A DNA stretch of 64,000 bases from Pseudomonadota bacterium (GCA_024743055.1 JANSXH010000001.1:62001-126000); one strand, 5' to 3'; counted from the stretch's first letter, positions 28,458 to 37,666 are shown. A program made the numbers and translations. Notes: generated from the sequence alone by a model not told the origin.

Positions 28458-29521
28458 CGATGAAAGAAGAACGGACCGTATTATGGTGGGGACGATTTGA
28501 CCCAGACTATTCGAGAAATCGTATTTTGCGGCAAGCTTTTAAGGCCCTTGGTTGGCGCATTGTCGACTTCAAACCAACTGTCAGCAATCTCGGAAGATGG
28601 GAAGCCACCTTGAAGGCTGTCAAAACACCAGATCTAGTCTGGGTTCCCTCCTTTCGACAACGGGATATGATCTCCGCATCAGACTGGGCCCAGAAAAAAG
28701 CGGTTCCCTTGATTTTTGATCCCCTAATCTCCGCCTATGACAAACAGGTCTTTGAGCGGCGGAAATTTGAGAGCCGTTCAACCAAGGCGCAGCAGCTCCT
28801 GTCCTGGGAAAAAGAGCGGTTGGCCCGTGCGGATTTTCTCATCGCAGACACCAATGGCCATGCGGATTACTTCTCTCGCACCTTTGGAATTTCTCCCGAA
28901 AAAATACTCGTAATTCCGGTTGGGGCGGAAGAACGCCTCTTTACTCCTCAGCCCATGACGCTCAAATCCTCTTCTGAAAAGGTTGAATTGCTTTTCTATG
29001 GGAGCTTCATTGGACTGCAGGCACCAGATATCATTGTATCTGCTGCAAAGCTCTGTAAAGACAATGTGCATTGGACGTTGCTTGGTGAGGGTCCAGAATT
29101 GCAGAAATGCAAAGATTTAGCGGGAAATCATTCTGATATCTCATTTGAGGACTACCTCCCTTATGCAGATCTACCTGCCCGCATAGCCAAAGCTGATATA
29201 TTGTTGGGCATCTTCGGTGTCAGTGAAAAAGCGGCCCGGGTTATCCCCAATAAGGTCTACCAGTCACTTGCCAGCGCCAGACCTGTCATCACCCGCCAGT
29301 CAGCCGCCTATCCTGACCAAACCACAGGGGAACCGAGAGGGTTAGTCGATATTGAGGCTGGAGACCCTGAGGCACTCGCGTTTACGGTAGAGCGACTTAT
29401 GGACAGCCCCGGCAGTCTTCCAGATCGAGGTATCGCCGCACGCGAATATTATGACCAGTTTTTTGGCACATCAACGGTTCAGCGAAGTCTAGAAGAAATT
29501 TTGAGCCGCATTACCCAATAG
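28454..29521 (+). CDS. Glycosyltransferase, GT4-like
   Basis: 355 residues with the two-Rossmann GT-B layout. The C-terminal half shows VIPVGAEERLFTPQPM near 155, LLFYGSFIGLQAPDIIVSAA near 180, WTLLGEGPELQKCKD, and the donor-site IPNKVYQSLASARPVITRQS near 265 where a GT4 EX7E motif is expected; the first glutamate is not obvious. Acceptor and sugar unknown; pairing with GT9 suggests LPS core or a surface glycan. Ends 12 bases before a convergent ABC transporter gene. Confidence 0.8.
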   Translation: MTMKEERTVLWWGRFDPDYSRNRILRQAFKALGWRIVDFKPTVSNLGRWEATLKAVKTPDLVWVPSFRQRDMISASDWAQKKAVPLIFDPLISAYDKQVFERRKFESRSTKAQQLLSWEKERLARADFLIADTNGHADYFSRTFGISPEKILVIPVGAEERLFTPQPMTLKSSSEKVELLFYGSFIGLQAPDIIVSAAKLCKDNVHWTLLGEGPELQKCKDLAGNHSDISFEDYLPYADLPARIAKADILLGIFGVSEKAARVIPNKVYQSLASARPVITRQSAAYPDQTTGEPRGLVDIEAGDPEALAFTVERLMDSPGSLPDRGIAAREYYDQFFGTSTVQRSLEEILSRITQ

Positions 29522-29533
29522 CCTTTATGCAAG

Positions 29534-31342
29534 CTATGCAGAAAGAGCATTTCTGCCGGTATCGAACTGAAGCTTCGCCAGTTTCGCGTATAGCCCCCCT
29601 TCCCGCATCAATTCTTCATGGGTGCCTTGAGTCACTATGCCGCCTTTATCTAAAACGACGATCCGATCTGCATTCAGCACCGTTGCCAGACGATGGGCAA
29701 TCACTAAAGTCGTCCGGTTCTTCATCAGATGCTCCAACGCAATCTGAACCAATCGCTCACTCTCAGCATCTAGGGCCGATGTCGCTTCATCCAGAAGCAA
29801 TATCTCAGGATCGCGCAGGATTGCCCGGGCGATGGCTATCCGCTGCTTCTGACCGCCCGAGATTTTAATGCCACGCTCTCCAAATTCAGTGTTGAAACCT
29901 TCCGGCATATCCTCAATGAAGTCAGTGGCAACGGCAGCCTCAGCTGCAGCCCTTACTTCTGCCTCACTCGCCTCCGGTCGGCCGTAGCGGATATTTTCAA
30001 AAGCGGTATCCGCGAAAATTACCGGCTCTTGCGGAACCAGCCCCATCAGAGACCGTAGGTCCGTGGGGTCAGTTTTGGCGATGTCGATCCCATCGACGGT
30101 AATTTTCCCTGCCTGAGGATCATAGAGCCTGAGAAGTAGCTGGAATATCGTGGTTTTTCCAGCGCCGCTCGGCCCCACCAAAGCAACGGTTTCTCCCTTT
30201 CTGATATCCAGCGAGATATTTTCAAGAGCTGGCAAATCCGGGCGAGACGGATAGTGAAAGGTCACGCCGTCGAAATGTATGCCAGTTTCAATGCTTTTAG
30301 GCATGTGATCAGGATTTACGGGCGCCACAACAGTAGGCTTCTCAGCTAATAATTCCAATAGACGCTCAGACGCGCCCGCAGCCCGTTGCAATTCCCCCCA
30401 GACTTCACTCAACGATCCCATGGAGCCCGCAACAATCACTGCAAAAAAGACGAACGACCCTAGGGTTCCTGCAGACATGCTCCCATCTGAAACTGCAGTC
30501 GCCCCACTCCATAACACCAAGTCAATAGCGCCGAAAATCAATAGAATCACCAAAGCCGTCAACCAGGCACGCGCGCGAATGCGTTTAATGGCAATCGTAA
30601 AGCTGGTTTCAACTTCAGACCCAAATTGTTTGCGATCATGATCCTCATGTGTATAGGCCTGCGCAGTTTGAATAGCTCTTAGAGTCTCGTCTGCTCGGGC
30701 GCTGACAGCAGCTATGCTATCCTGACTGGAACGGCTGAGTTTTCTCACCTGACGCCCAAAAACAATGATTGGAATAACCACCAGCGGAACCACAAGCAAC
30801 ACCATGCCTGCTAAAGAGGGGCTGGTCGCGATTAGAGCGATCAGGCCACCCACAAACAGCAGAAAATTCCGCAGAGCAACAGAAATTGAGGATCCAATCA
30901 CAGTCTGGATTAAAGTCGTATCTGTGGTAAGTCGAGACAGAACCTCGCCTGTACGGGTGATCTCAAAAAAAGCTGGATTCAAGGTAAGCACATGATTAAA
31001 AACGGCTTTACGGATATCTGCGATCACCCGCTCACCAATCCAGGAAACCAGATAATACCTGCCAAACGTAGCGATGGCGAGTACCGCGACAACCCCCATG
31101 GCACCGGCGAAATAGACCTCTAGATCATGGGGTCCAGAGGAAAAGCCTTTGTCAATCACTAACCGGATCGCACCACCAATAGACAGTGTTGCAACTGCTG
31201 CAACTACTAGCGCAATCATAGCGCCAATCATCTGAATCTTGTAAGGAAGGACGAATCTCTTTAGCTGCCACAGCCGCTGAACGACTTGACGAGATTTCTT
31301 CTTACCTTCAATCTCACGATCTGTATTCGAGAGGTCAGTCAC
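29534..31342 (-). CDS. ABC exporter, fused transmembrane and ATPase domains (MsbA/LmrA-like)
   Basis: 602 residues, a half-transporter expected to act as a homodimer. Six transmembrane helices in about residues 35-320, then the ATPase: Walker A GPSGAGKTT near 388, Q-loop GLVPQEPVIFADT, signature ISGGQKQRIAIARA near 493, Walker B LLLDEATSALD near 515, H-loop VIAHRLATV. Resembles lipid or drug exporters (MsbA-like). Start GTG at 31342; no ATG lies nearby. The preceding plus-strand glycosyltransferases make a lipid or glycan-lipid substrate plausible, but no substrate can be read from sequence. Confidence 0.9.
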   Translation of the reverse strand: MTDLSNTDREIEGKKKSRQVVQRLWQLKRFVLPYKIQMIGAMIALVVAAVATLSIGGAIRLVIDKGFSSGPHDLEVYFAGAMGVVAVLAIATFGRYYLVSWIGERVIADIRKAVFNHVLTLNPAFFEITRTGEVLSRLTTDTTLIQTVIGSSISVALRNFLLFVGGLIALIATSPSLAGMVLLVVPLVVIPIIVFGRQVRKLSRSSQDSIAAVSARADETLRAIQTAQAYTHEDHDRKQFGSEVETSFTIAIKRIRARAWLTALVILLIFGAIDLVLWSGATAVSDGSMSAGTLGSFVFFAVIVAGSMGSLSEVWGELQRAAGASERLLELLAEKPTVVAPVNPDHMPKSIETGIHFDGVTFHYPSRPDLPALENISLDIRKGETVALVGPSGAGKTTIFQLLLRLYDPQAGKITVDGIDIAKTDPTDLRSLMGLVPQEPVIFADTAFENIRYGRPEASEAEVRAAAEAAVATDFIEDMPEGFNTEFGERGIKISGGQKQRIAIARAILRDPEILLLDEATSALDAESERLVQIALEHLMKNRTTLVIAHRLATVLNADRIVVLDKGGIVTQGTHEELMREGGLYAKLAKLQFDTGRNALSA

Positions 31343-31436
31343 GCGGCGCCGTCCATTTCAAAACATTTTCACTGGGAATGGGTGTAATGGCCACAGGCAA
31401 GAATGCAAGAAAAAAGGACAAATTGCACTTCTTTAC

Positions 31437-31465
31437 TTGCCTTGGGGCGAAAGCTTTAATATAAG
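31437..31465 (+). promoter_or_regulatory. Probable sigma70 promoter of rpmE
   Basis: TTGCCT (31437-31442), 17 bases, TATAAG (31460-31465); the start codon of rpmE follows 43 bases after the -10 element. Good spacing and fair element matches. Confidence 0.45.
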
Positions 31466-31508
31466 GCCCGCTGAGTGAATTTTAGCGTTCCCACAAGGGT
31501 GAACCGAT

Positions 31509-31730
31509 ATGAAAAAAGATATACATCCAGATTACCATACGATCACAGTTGAAATGACCGATGGTTCAACTTTTGAAACCCGTTCCACATACGGTGCAGA
31601 GGGCGATGTCCTGAAACTGGATATCGACGTGAAGACACACCCTGCCTGGACTGGCGGTACACAGCACATTCGCGATGACGGACAGGTTGCGAAGTTTAAC
31701 AAGCGTTTCGCAAGCTTCGGCCTTAAGTAG
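31509..31730 (+). CDS. rpmE: 50S ribosomal protein L31 (cysteine-free form)
   Basis: 73 residues. [20 protein letters not shown] and the C-terminal [20 protein letters not shown] identify L31 type A. The zinc-binding CxxC pairs of the C+ paralogue are absent, so this is the zinc-independent form usual in alphaproteobacteria. Own promoter upstream and a strong terminator downstream, so it is monocistronic. Confidence 0.96.
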   Translation: MKKDIHPDYHTITVEMTDGSTFETRSTYGAEGDVLKLDIDVKTHPAWTGGTQHIRDDGQVAKFNKRFASFGLK

Positions 31731-31761
31731 ACGCCGTAAACGCGAACTAAGAATCGAGATT

Positions 31762-31789
31762 AAGGCGCTTGTATTAAGCGCCTTTTTTT
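31762..31789 (+). terminator. Rho-independent terminator of rpmE
   Basis: Perfect 9-bp stem AAGGCGCTT / AAGCGCCTT with loop GTATT, followed by a run of T. About 31 bases after the rpmE stop. Confidence 0.93.
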
Positions 31790-31805
31790 ATGCCCTGCCT
31801 TCGTT

Positions 31806-32252
31806 TTAGGAATGCAGTCTTTTATAGGCTTCTCTGGACTGGTTATCGAGACGAACAATGCGGCGATATAGAAGCTCACTTCTCTCTAAAAGGGAAAGGA
31901 GATCTGCAGGCAATCCTTCAAGGTCTGCCCCCTCCTCTTCCGGCAGGCAAACATCAAAGTACTGAAGACGGCAATCATCCGCCTGAGCTTCCTCCTCAGT
32001 AATCTCTCCTTCTTGAAGAGCCCTCTGGAATAAGAGCCACGACATGGCCTCGGTCAATCGAGTAGTCAGTCTTAAGGATTCAGTCGCGTAATCAAATCCG
32101 GTTTCAGTTGCCAGTTCTTTCACTGCCTGTTGGCCGGGTCCAGCAAGATAGGACCGGGCTTCATGAACAAGAGCAAGCGCCTCATCATATGTCCGCGTGA
32201 AAAAAATAGTCTCGGCAGGCCGAACTACTTCACTATTCTGGTCATCGCTCAT
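31806..32252 (-). CDS. RcdA/DUF1465 family protein
   Basis: About 148 residues. A mostly helical protein (FTRTYDEALALVHEARSYLA near 20-39; TTRLTEAMSWLLFQRALQEG near 65-84; LLSLLERSELLYRRIVRLDN near 118-137) matching the DUF1465 family. The Caulobacter member RcdA is a ClpXP adaptor that promotes degradation of the cell-cycle regulator CtrA, so a cell-cycle proteolysis role is likely by family. The start ATG at 32252 is chosen; a TTG at 32282 is in frame but lacks support. Converges with rpmE. Confidence 0.82.
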   Translation of the reverse strand: MSDDQNSEVVRPAETIFFTRTYDEALALVHEARSYLAGPGQQAVKELATETGFDYATESLRLTTRLTEAMSWLLFQRALQEGEITEEEAQADDCRLQYFDVCLPEEEGADLEGLPADLLSLLERSELLYRRIVRLDNQSREAYKRLHS

Positions 32253-32334
32253 CAACCGGTCTTTCGTCTTGAAAACAAACAACTTAATTTTGAAAAACTA
32301 GCGACGAAAAGTTAATTTTTCCATATTTTCAGGG

Positions 32335-32362
32335 GTTGAATCAGACAAAAACGACCTCATAT
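32335..32362 (+). promoter_or_regulatory. Sigma32 (RpoH)-type heat-shock promoter of hsp20
   Basis: GTTGAA (32335-32340) and CCTCATAT (32355-32362) with 14 bases between match the heat-shock consensus CTTGAA and CCCCATNT at 5/6 and all but one specified base. The predicted transcript starts near 32369, giving an 89-base leader. Confidence 0.65.
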
Positions 32363-32368
32363 ATACAC

Positions 32369-32457
32369 CATCAGGCGCCGAATTAGGGTCTGATATCAAT
32401 GGGTTCGGCCAGTATTGGCGAACCGCAACTATATTGCTTCTAAAGGAGAATATACCT
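32369..32457 (+). promoter_or_regulatory. ROSE-like RNA thermometer in the hsp20 leader
   Basis: The leader can fold into successive hairpins: ATCAG/CTGAT, then GGTTCG (32402-32407) with CGAACC (32419-32424), and last ATATT-G-CTTC (32431-32440) with GGAG-AATAT (32445-32453). The last hairpin sequesters the Shine-Dalgarno AGGAG; the TTGCTT strand with an unpaired G opposite the ribosome site is the hallmark of ROSE elements, which melt on heat shock to allow translation of small heat-shock genes. Confidence 0.7.
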
Positions 32458-32910
32458 ATGCGTAGCTATGATTTTTCACCTCTTTTGCGTTCATCTGTCG
32501 GCTTCGATCGGATTGAGCATCTTTTCCGTGGTCTCGAGCGAGCCTCAAACGACGGCGGTTTTCCACCCTATAACATCGTCAAACAGGATGCAGACAACTA
32601 TCGCATCAGCATGGCTGTAGCCGGGTTTACGGAAGACGAGATTGAGATTACGGCCAACCAGAATTCCTTAAAAATTTCCGGTAAATCCAAGCAGGAAAAA
32701 GATGATACAGATTATCTGCATCGCGGGATTGCCGGCCGATCTTTCAATCAGAATTTCGAACTGGCAGAAACCATCAAGGTTGTTGGAGCAGAACTGGAGA
32801 ACGGCCTTCTGCATATCGATCTGGTCCGTGAAATCCCGGAAGCTCTTAAACCCCGGACAATCGCAATCGGTCAGAGTAAAGTGATTGAGAACCAGACAGA
32901 AGCTGCTTAA
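32458..32910 (+). CDS. Small heat-shock protein, Hsp20/IbpA family
   Basis: ATP-independent holdase chaperone. 150 residues from the ATG at 32458 (AAGGAG upstream). The start MRSYDFSPLLRSSVGFD is typical of IbpA-like class A proteins. The alpha-crystallin domain spans about 35-125 (YRISMAVAGFTEDEIEITAN; GIAGRSFNQNFELAETIKV; ENGLLHIDLVREIPE). Regulated at two levels by sequence: an RpoH-type promoter and a ROSE-like thermometer. Own terminator follows. Confidence 0.95.
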   Translation: MRSYDFSPLLRSSVGFDRIEHLFRGLERASNDGGFPPYNIVKQDADNYRISMAVAGFTEDEIEITANQNSLKISGKSKQEKDDTDYLHRGIAGRSFNQNFELAETIKVVGAELENGLLHIDLVREIPEALKPRTIAIGQSKVIENQTEAA

Positions 32911-32930
32911 TTTCTTGCCTGATTCAATAG

Positions 32931-32961
32931 ATAGCCCGTCAAGTTGGCGGGCTATTTTTTT
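32931..32961 (+). terminator. Rho-independent terminator of hsp20
   Basis: Stem ATAGCCCG (32931-32938) with CGGGCTAT (32948-32955), followed by six or more T. 20 bases after the hsp20 stop. Confidence 0.92.
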
Positions 32962-32979
32962 GCCCGAATACCGCCAGTT

Positions 32980-33858
32980 CTAGCTCCGCGCCGGCGCGAA
33001 TTTTGACAAGGCAACGCCAATGACGATTAACGCCCCACCAATGATCATATCCGGGACTATCTCCTCACCCAGGAAAATATAGGCGAAAAAGAAGGTGAAG
33101 ATAATTGACAGACTGAATAACAAAGCAGCTGTAATGGTCGATACCCGAGCCGCCGCTTCATACCAAAGCATGTAAGCAACCGCCGTCGGGAAAATCCCTA
33201 ACAACACGAGCAAAACAAGATCCAGTAACGTGATATTATACTCTGCGAAAAAGAGGAACGGACTCATCAGAATGGCGGAAACCAGAAACACCCCGAATAG
33301 ATAGTTCATACGTTCATTGAGACCGGCTGTTGAGCTTAGAGCCCGGCTGCTGGCAACAATAAAGACGGCCCATACAAGACCAGCCGCAATCTCCAGCAGA
33401 TCACCGAGCATCTCCTCACCGGCAAGGGTGAAATCCTGACGCACTGTAAAAAATACACCGACAACCGCCAGCAAGGTCGAGATGATCTCAATGGTACTGA
33501 TTTTCTGCCGCCAAATCACAAAGAGACCAATCACAACGAACAATGGTGCAGTGTTTTCCAAAAGCATCGCATTGGACGCGCTCGTATATTGAAGTCCGAT
33601 ATGGAAAAATACGAAATTGACTGTTGCCGCCAGCATGGTGATCAAAAAGGTTTTGTCCGACAGCTTTATCGAAACCGGATACTTTCGCAGCTTGAGGATA
33701 ACAAACAGGGTGAGAGCCGCGATATAAAGACGCAGACAGGCAACGGCCATACCGCTGATATCCTCATCCAGATAACGGACTATGACACTATGTGTTCCCC
33801 AGAAAAAGGCGGCCAGAAACCCAAAGAAAAGTCCTTGGTTGGAAAGGCTACCAATCAT
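32980..33858 (-). CDS. EamA/DMT-family transporter
   Basis: 292 residues, ten predicted transmembrane helices in two EamA repeats (first repeat about 8-140 beginning LFFGFLAAFFWGTHSVIVRY; second about 150-290 with AVAYMLWYEAAARVSTITAA near 225 and ending VIGVALSKFAPARS). Drug/metabolite transporter superfamily; substrates are usually small metabolites or amino acids. Its ATG overlaps the stop of the AMP-forming ligase upstream (ATGA), so they are co-translated. The transporter may import or export the ligase substrate; this is inference. Confidence 0.88.
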   Translation of the reverse strand: MIGSLSNQGLFFGFLAAFFWGTHSVIVRYLDEDISGMAVACLRLYIAALTLFVILKLRKYPVSIKLSDKTFLITMLAATVNFVFFHIGLQYTSASNAMLLENTAPLFVVIGLFVIWRQKISTIEIISTLLAVVGVFFTVRQDFTLAGEEMLGDLLEIAAGLVWAVFIVASSRALSSTAGLNERMNYLFGVFLVSAILMSPFLFFAEYNITLLDLVLLVLLGIFPTAVAYMLWYEAAARVSTITAALLFSLSIIFTFFFAYIFLGEEIVPDMIIGGALIVIGVALSKFAPARS

Positions 33859-35399
33859 GCAATTTGGACAGCGTCAACACGATGGGCTTCTTCCGCAAGG
33901 CGCTTCAAGGTGACCCGATCCACCTTACCAGTGGCATTAAATGGCATATCGTCTAAAACAACGATTTCTTCTGGTGCTTTGTAGCCCACCAGTGTCTTCG
34001 AAAAATTGATAATGTCTCTGGTTTCCGCCTTTTGCCCCTCCTGATAGGTAATATAGGCAATGACATTTTCACCATGGATGAGGTCATGAACCCCAACAAC
34101 ACCGGCATGCTCTACCGCTTCATGGGCCTGTAACGCTTCTTCAACTTCCTGAGGGCAAATGTTTGATCCGTTATGGACGATGATCTGTTTCTTTCGGCCG
34201 CTGAACCAGTAGTATCCGTTTTCATCGACTTTCATGATATCACCTGTATCAAACCAGCCCTCTTCATCCCTGGATTCCCGGGTTGCCTCCTCATTGCCCC
34301 AATAACCAATCGTCGTACAATTGGATTTCACCCACAATCTGCCGGGCACATTGAGACCCACTTCCTTGCCATCATCATTGCGGATTGACGCTTCAAAGCC
34401 ATTTGAGACCAGTCCCACCGACCCCAAATGTTCAATCGTCTTGTCAGGATTGTAATGCGAACAACCTATTTCTGTCATACCATAAAGCTCATTGACAAGG
34501 ATCCCGGCTTTAGCCATGAATTCCTGTTCCAGGACACTGGAAACCTTATCTCCCCCGGAAATACATAGTCTCAGGGAGGCAAAATCATCATGCTCCCCAT
34601 GGCGATCCTCGACCAGTTCGAACAAGGCGGCAGGAATCATACATAATATGGTTGGTTTGAAATTCCTCAGGATCGGTAGCATTTCATCGGCGTCAAAGGT
34701 TCGCGCGACAATCAACTGAGTTCCATTAACAAGAGCTGCTAAAGTCCAGCCAAACCCGCCTATATGAGATATGGACGAACCCGGTAACATGACGTCAGAA
34801 CGTCCTAGCTCAAAGGTCTCGATAAAGTTTCCGCACATCCAACCAAGCGTCTCTAAGGTATGTGTCACTCCCTTGGGTTTACCGGTGCTTCCTGAAGTGA
34901 AAAAAATCGCGATTGGCTGAGACACTTCTACTTTCGGCAACTCGATATCGGCCGCATCTGATGTAAGCATATTTTCAATGGATGGCTTACTCTTGTCCTG
35001 TCCTTCAAAATATACGACACCTAATGGTAAACCGGACACCAAATCAGTCGCCGCGAGATCTTCTTCCCTCTCAGCATCTGCAAGCAACGCAACGGCCCCA
35101 CTCAAGCCGAGAGCATGATCAATTTCAGGCGCCATATAACGATAGTTCAGAGGTGTCGCCACCAACCCCGCTCGCATACATGCAAGATAATGAACAACCA
35201 GTTCCCAGCGATTGGGCATCAATGAAGCAAAACGATCTCCGGGTTTAAGGCCCATCGCAAGATAATTGCGAGCCAAGCGATCCGCCATGTCATTTAGCTC
35301 GCGCCAGGTCCAATGGGCTCGCCGCGATACTAAGGCGATTTCGTCAGGCTTTTCATGTAATCCCCTGTTCAAAATCTTGTCTAATTCTTGGCGTTCCAT
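33855..35399 (-). CDS. AMP-forming acyl-CoA synthetase/ligase (ANL superfamily), copy 1
   Basis: 514 residues. Activates a carboxylic acid with ATP, then usually transfers it to CoA. Motifs in order: P-loop FFTSGSTGKPKGVTH near 168, NELYGMTEIG near 305, GWFDTGD near 375, hinge and binding region YWFSGRKKQIIVHNGSNICP near 391, and the C-terminal catalytic lysine in FNATGKVDRVTLKRL near 490. The acid substrate cannot be read from the sequence. Strongly similar to the next gene upstream (35604-37148), with matching length and leader. Confidence 0.9.
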   Translation of the reverse strand: MERQELDKILNRGLHEKPDEIALVSRRAHWTWRELNDMADRLARNYLAMGLKPGDRFASLMPNRWELVVHYLACMRAGLVATPLNYRYMAPEIDHALGLSGAVALLADAEREEDLAATDLVSGLPLGVVYFEGQDKSKPSIENMLTSDAADIELPKVEVSQPIAIFFTSGSTGKPKGVTHTLETLGWMCGNFIETFELGRSDVMLPGSSISHIGGFGWTLAALVNGTQLIVARTFDADEMLPILRNFKPTILCMIPAALFELVEDRHGEHDDFASLRLCISGGDKVSSVLEQEFMAKAGILVNELYGMTEIGCSHYNPDKTIEHLGSVGLVSNGFEASIRNDDGKEVGLNVPGRLWVKSNCTTIGYWGNEEATRESRDEEGWFDTGDIMKVDENGYYWFSGRKKQIIVHNGSNICPQEVEEALQAHEAVEHAGVVGVHDLIHGENVIAYITYQEGQKAETRDIINFSKTLVGYKAPEEIVVLDDMPFNATGKVDRVTLKRLAEEAHRVDAVQIA

Positions 35400-35603
35400 A
35401 TTTTCCCCAGCTTTGCTTTTCGACCTGTTATGAGCATTTCTTCGATTTCATCTTTAATAGCCTAAGCCTTGTTATGCGGTTTTTCAATTCAATCTCGACT
35501 ACTAAAATGTAAGAAACTATCCCAACATTTATCGCAGTTTCTCCCGCGAATGAGATATGTCAGGGCAAGCATGATTATGCTTAAAGATCACAATTGATGC
35601 CCA

Positions 35604-37148
35604 TTATGAAGCCGGGGTCAGGTCAATGTGATGCGCATCCTCCGTGAGGCGCTTCAGCGTAACCCGATCCACCTTCCCGGTTGCATTGAAAGGCATTTCG
35701 TCCAAGACAACTATTTCCTCAGGCGCCTTGTAGCCCACTATAGTTCTGGAAAATTCAATTATGTCTTGGGGATCTGCCCGATGATCCTCCTGAAAGGTAA
35801 CATAGGCGACGACATTTTCACCATGAACGAGGTCATGAACCCCGACGACACCAGCATGCGCCACAGCCTCATGGGACTGCAAGGCTTCTTCGACTTCCTG
35901 GGGGCAGATATTTGATCCGTTATGGACGATTATTTGCTTTTTACGACCACTAAACCAATAGTATCCGCTTTCATCGACCTTCATTACATCGCCGGTATCA
36001 AACCAGCCGTCTTCGTCCATGGCTTCGCGGGTAGCCTCCTCATTGTTCCAATAACCAATTGTCGTACAATTGGACTTTACCCACAGATTGCCAGGAACAT
36101 TTACACCAACTTCTTCTCCAACATCATCGCGAATAGACGCTTGAATTCCTATAGGAAGAGTACCGACGGATCCCAAATGCTCTGTGGTTTTATCGGGGTT
36201 AAAAAAGATATTCCCGGTTTCTGTCATGCCATAGAGCTCATGTACAATAATGCCCGCCTTGTCCAAGAATTCTTGCTCAAGGACTCTGGAAACCTTGTCC
36301 CCTCCTGAAACACACAAGCGGAGGGAAGCAAAGTCGTCATGGACGGCATGCTCGTCCTTAATAAGCTCAAATAAGGAAGCGGGAATCATCCCAAAAAGTG
36401 TTGGCTTGAAGTCTCGTAAGATCGGCAGAATCTCTTCTGAATCAAATGTGCGCGCTATTATCAACTGCCCGCCATCTGACAAGGTAGTCAAGGAGCAGCA
36501 AAGCCCCCCAATGTGGGAAATCGAAGAACCCGGCAAGACGATATCGGTGTCTGTAAGACTGAATTTGTCGACAAAATTACCGCACATCCAACCCAGTGTT
36601 TCTAAACTATGGGTAACTCCTTTAGGTTTACCAGTACTTCCTGATGTGAAAAAAATCGCAATCGGATCTGAGGGATCTATTTTCGGCAGCTCTATTTCAA
36701 GAGGATCTGTTGTCAGCATGTCCTCAATGGATAATTTCTCGCTTCCCTTCCCTTCAAAATAAATCACTCCTAATGGCAGCTCTGAAACCAAATTTGTTGC
36801 GGCAAGGTCCTCTTCCCTCTCGGCATTTGCGAGCAGCGCTACTGCACCGCTCAATTCCAGAGCATGATCTATTTCAGGCGTCATGTAACGATAGTTCAAG
36901 GGTGTCATTACTAGTCCAGCTCGCATGCAGGCAAGATAATGGACAACCAGCTCCCAGCGATTAGGCATTAATGAAGCCATGCGATCGCCCGGCCTTAGGC
37001 CCAAGGCCAGATAGTTTTTCGCCAGCCGATCTGTCATTTCATCAAGCTCTCGCCAAGACCATTGAGCCCGCCTCGAAATCAGGGCGATACTTTCTGGATC
37101 AGCTGATAAGCCCTTTTGAAAAAAATTGTTCAAATCTACAAGATGCAT
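35604..37148 (-). CDS. AMP-forming acyl-CoA synthetase/ligase (ANL superfamily), copy 2
   Basis: 514 residues from the ATG at 37148, where GGAGGAAAT is an excellent ribosome site; a longer version to 37172 would begin before it. Same motifs as copy 1 (FFTSGSTGKPKGVTH, HELYGMTETG, GWFDTGD, YWFSGRKKQIIVHNGSNICP, FNATGKVDRVTLKRL). In a stretch of 79 residues around position 60-140 only 8 differ from copy 1, so the duplication is recent or under strong constraint. Differences cluster in the middle substrate-pocket region (for example ISHIGGLCCSL against ISHIGGFGWTL), suggesting altered acid preference. A 204-base spacer lies between the copies. Confidence 0.9.
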   Translation of the reverse strand: MHLVDLNNFFQKGLSADPESIALISRRAQWSWRELDEMTDRLAKNYLALGLRPGDRMASLMPNRWELVVHYLACMRAGLVMTPLNYRYMTPEIDHALELSGAVALLANAEREEDLAATNLVSELPLGVIYFEGKGSEKLSIEDMLTTDPLEIELPKIDPSDPIAIFFTSGSTGKPKGVTHSLETLGWMCGNFVDKFSLTDTDIVLPGSSISHIGGLCCSLTTLSDGGQLIIARTFDSEEILPILRDFKPTLFGMIPASLFELIKDEHAVHDDFASLRLCVSGGDKVSRVLEQEFLDKAGIIVHELYGMTETGNIFFNPDKTTEHLGSVGTLPIGIQASIRDDVGEEVGVNVPGNLWVKSNCTTIGYWNNEEATREAMDEDGWFDTGDVMKVDESGYYWFSGRKKQIIVHNGSNICPQEVEEALQSHEAVAHAGVVGVHDLVHGENVVAYVTFQEDHRADPQDIIEFSRTIVGYKAPEEIVVLDEMPFNATGKVDRVTLKRLTEDAHHIDLTPAS

Positions 37149-37381
37149 ATTTCCTCCGGCTTTGCTCAACATCCTGCTTCAAACTATATGTCAAATTCAC
37201 AGAAAAGAGCCTAAGCATTGTTAAGTAGGATATCAAACCAATGCTCCTCCATAATACATAAAGAAAATACGAAGTTTTTCGTCGCGTATCTGGTTGTGGG
37301 CATGTGGAGCCCTCTATAAGATGAAAAATATGGGCGCCAGTCCTGTAGATACAGATTTCGATTTTGGAAATAGCGAGTATT

Positions 37382-37666
37382 ATGAAGCATACCTCCTTTT
37401 GTAGGCCCGATGTCTTGACCCTGTCCACTCACGCAAAACTTGGCTCATTGGTGCTGCTTCTCATGGTCGTTGCCTGTGCATCTGCCAATGAGGCTGAGCC
37501 GGTCAAACTTGCTAACCCTGCGTCAGAATATTGCATAAGTATCGGTGGTACCCTCAAAATTGAGACGAAGAGTGACGGTCAGGTCGGGTATTGCCACCTT
37601 CCCTCGGGCAAAGTAGTCGAAGAATGGACCCTGTTCCGAAGCAAGGGTAAAAAACAAAGTGAGTGA
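37382..37666 (+). CDS. DUF333 domain lipoprotein
   Basis: About 94 residues. A signal sequence with lipobox MVVAC (acylated cysteine near residue 32) is followed by the compact DUF333 motif NPASEYCISIGGTLKIETK, then GYCHLPSGKVVEEW and LFR, with two cysteines that probably form a disulfide. DUF333 proteins are small periplasmic or outer-membrane proteins of unknown function, sometimes labelled hemolysins without evidence. Start at the ATG 37382 is the best of several; the ribosome site is weak. Divergent from the ligase pair. Confidence 0.75.
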   Translation: MKHTSFCRPDVLTLSTHAKLGSLVLLLMVVACASANEAEPVKLANPASEYCISIGGTLKIETKSDGQVGYCHLPSGKVVEEWTLFRSKGKKQSE

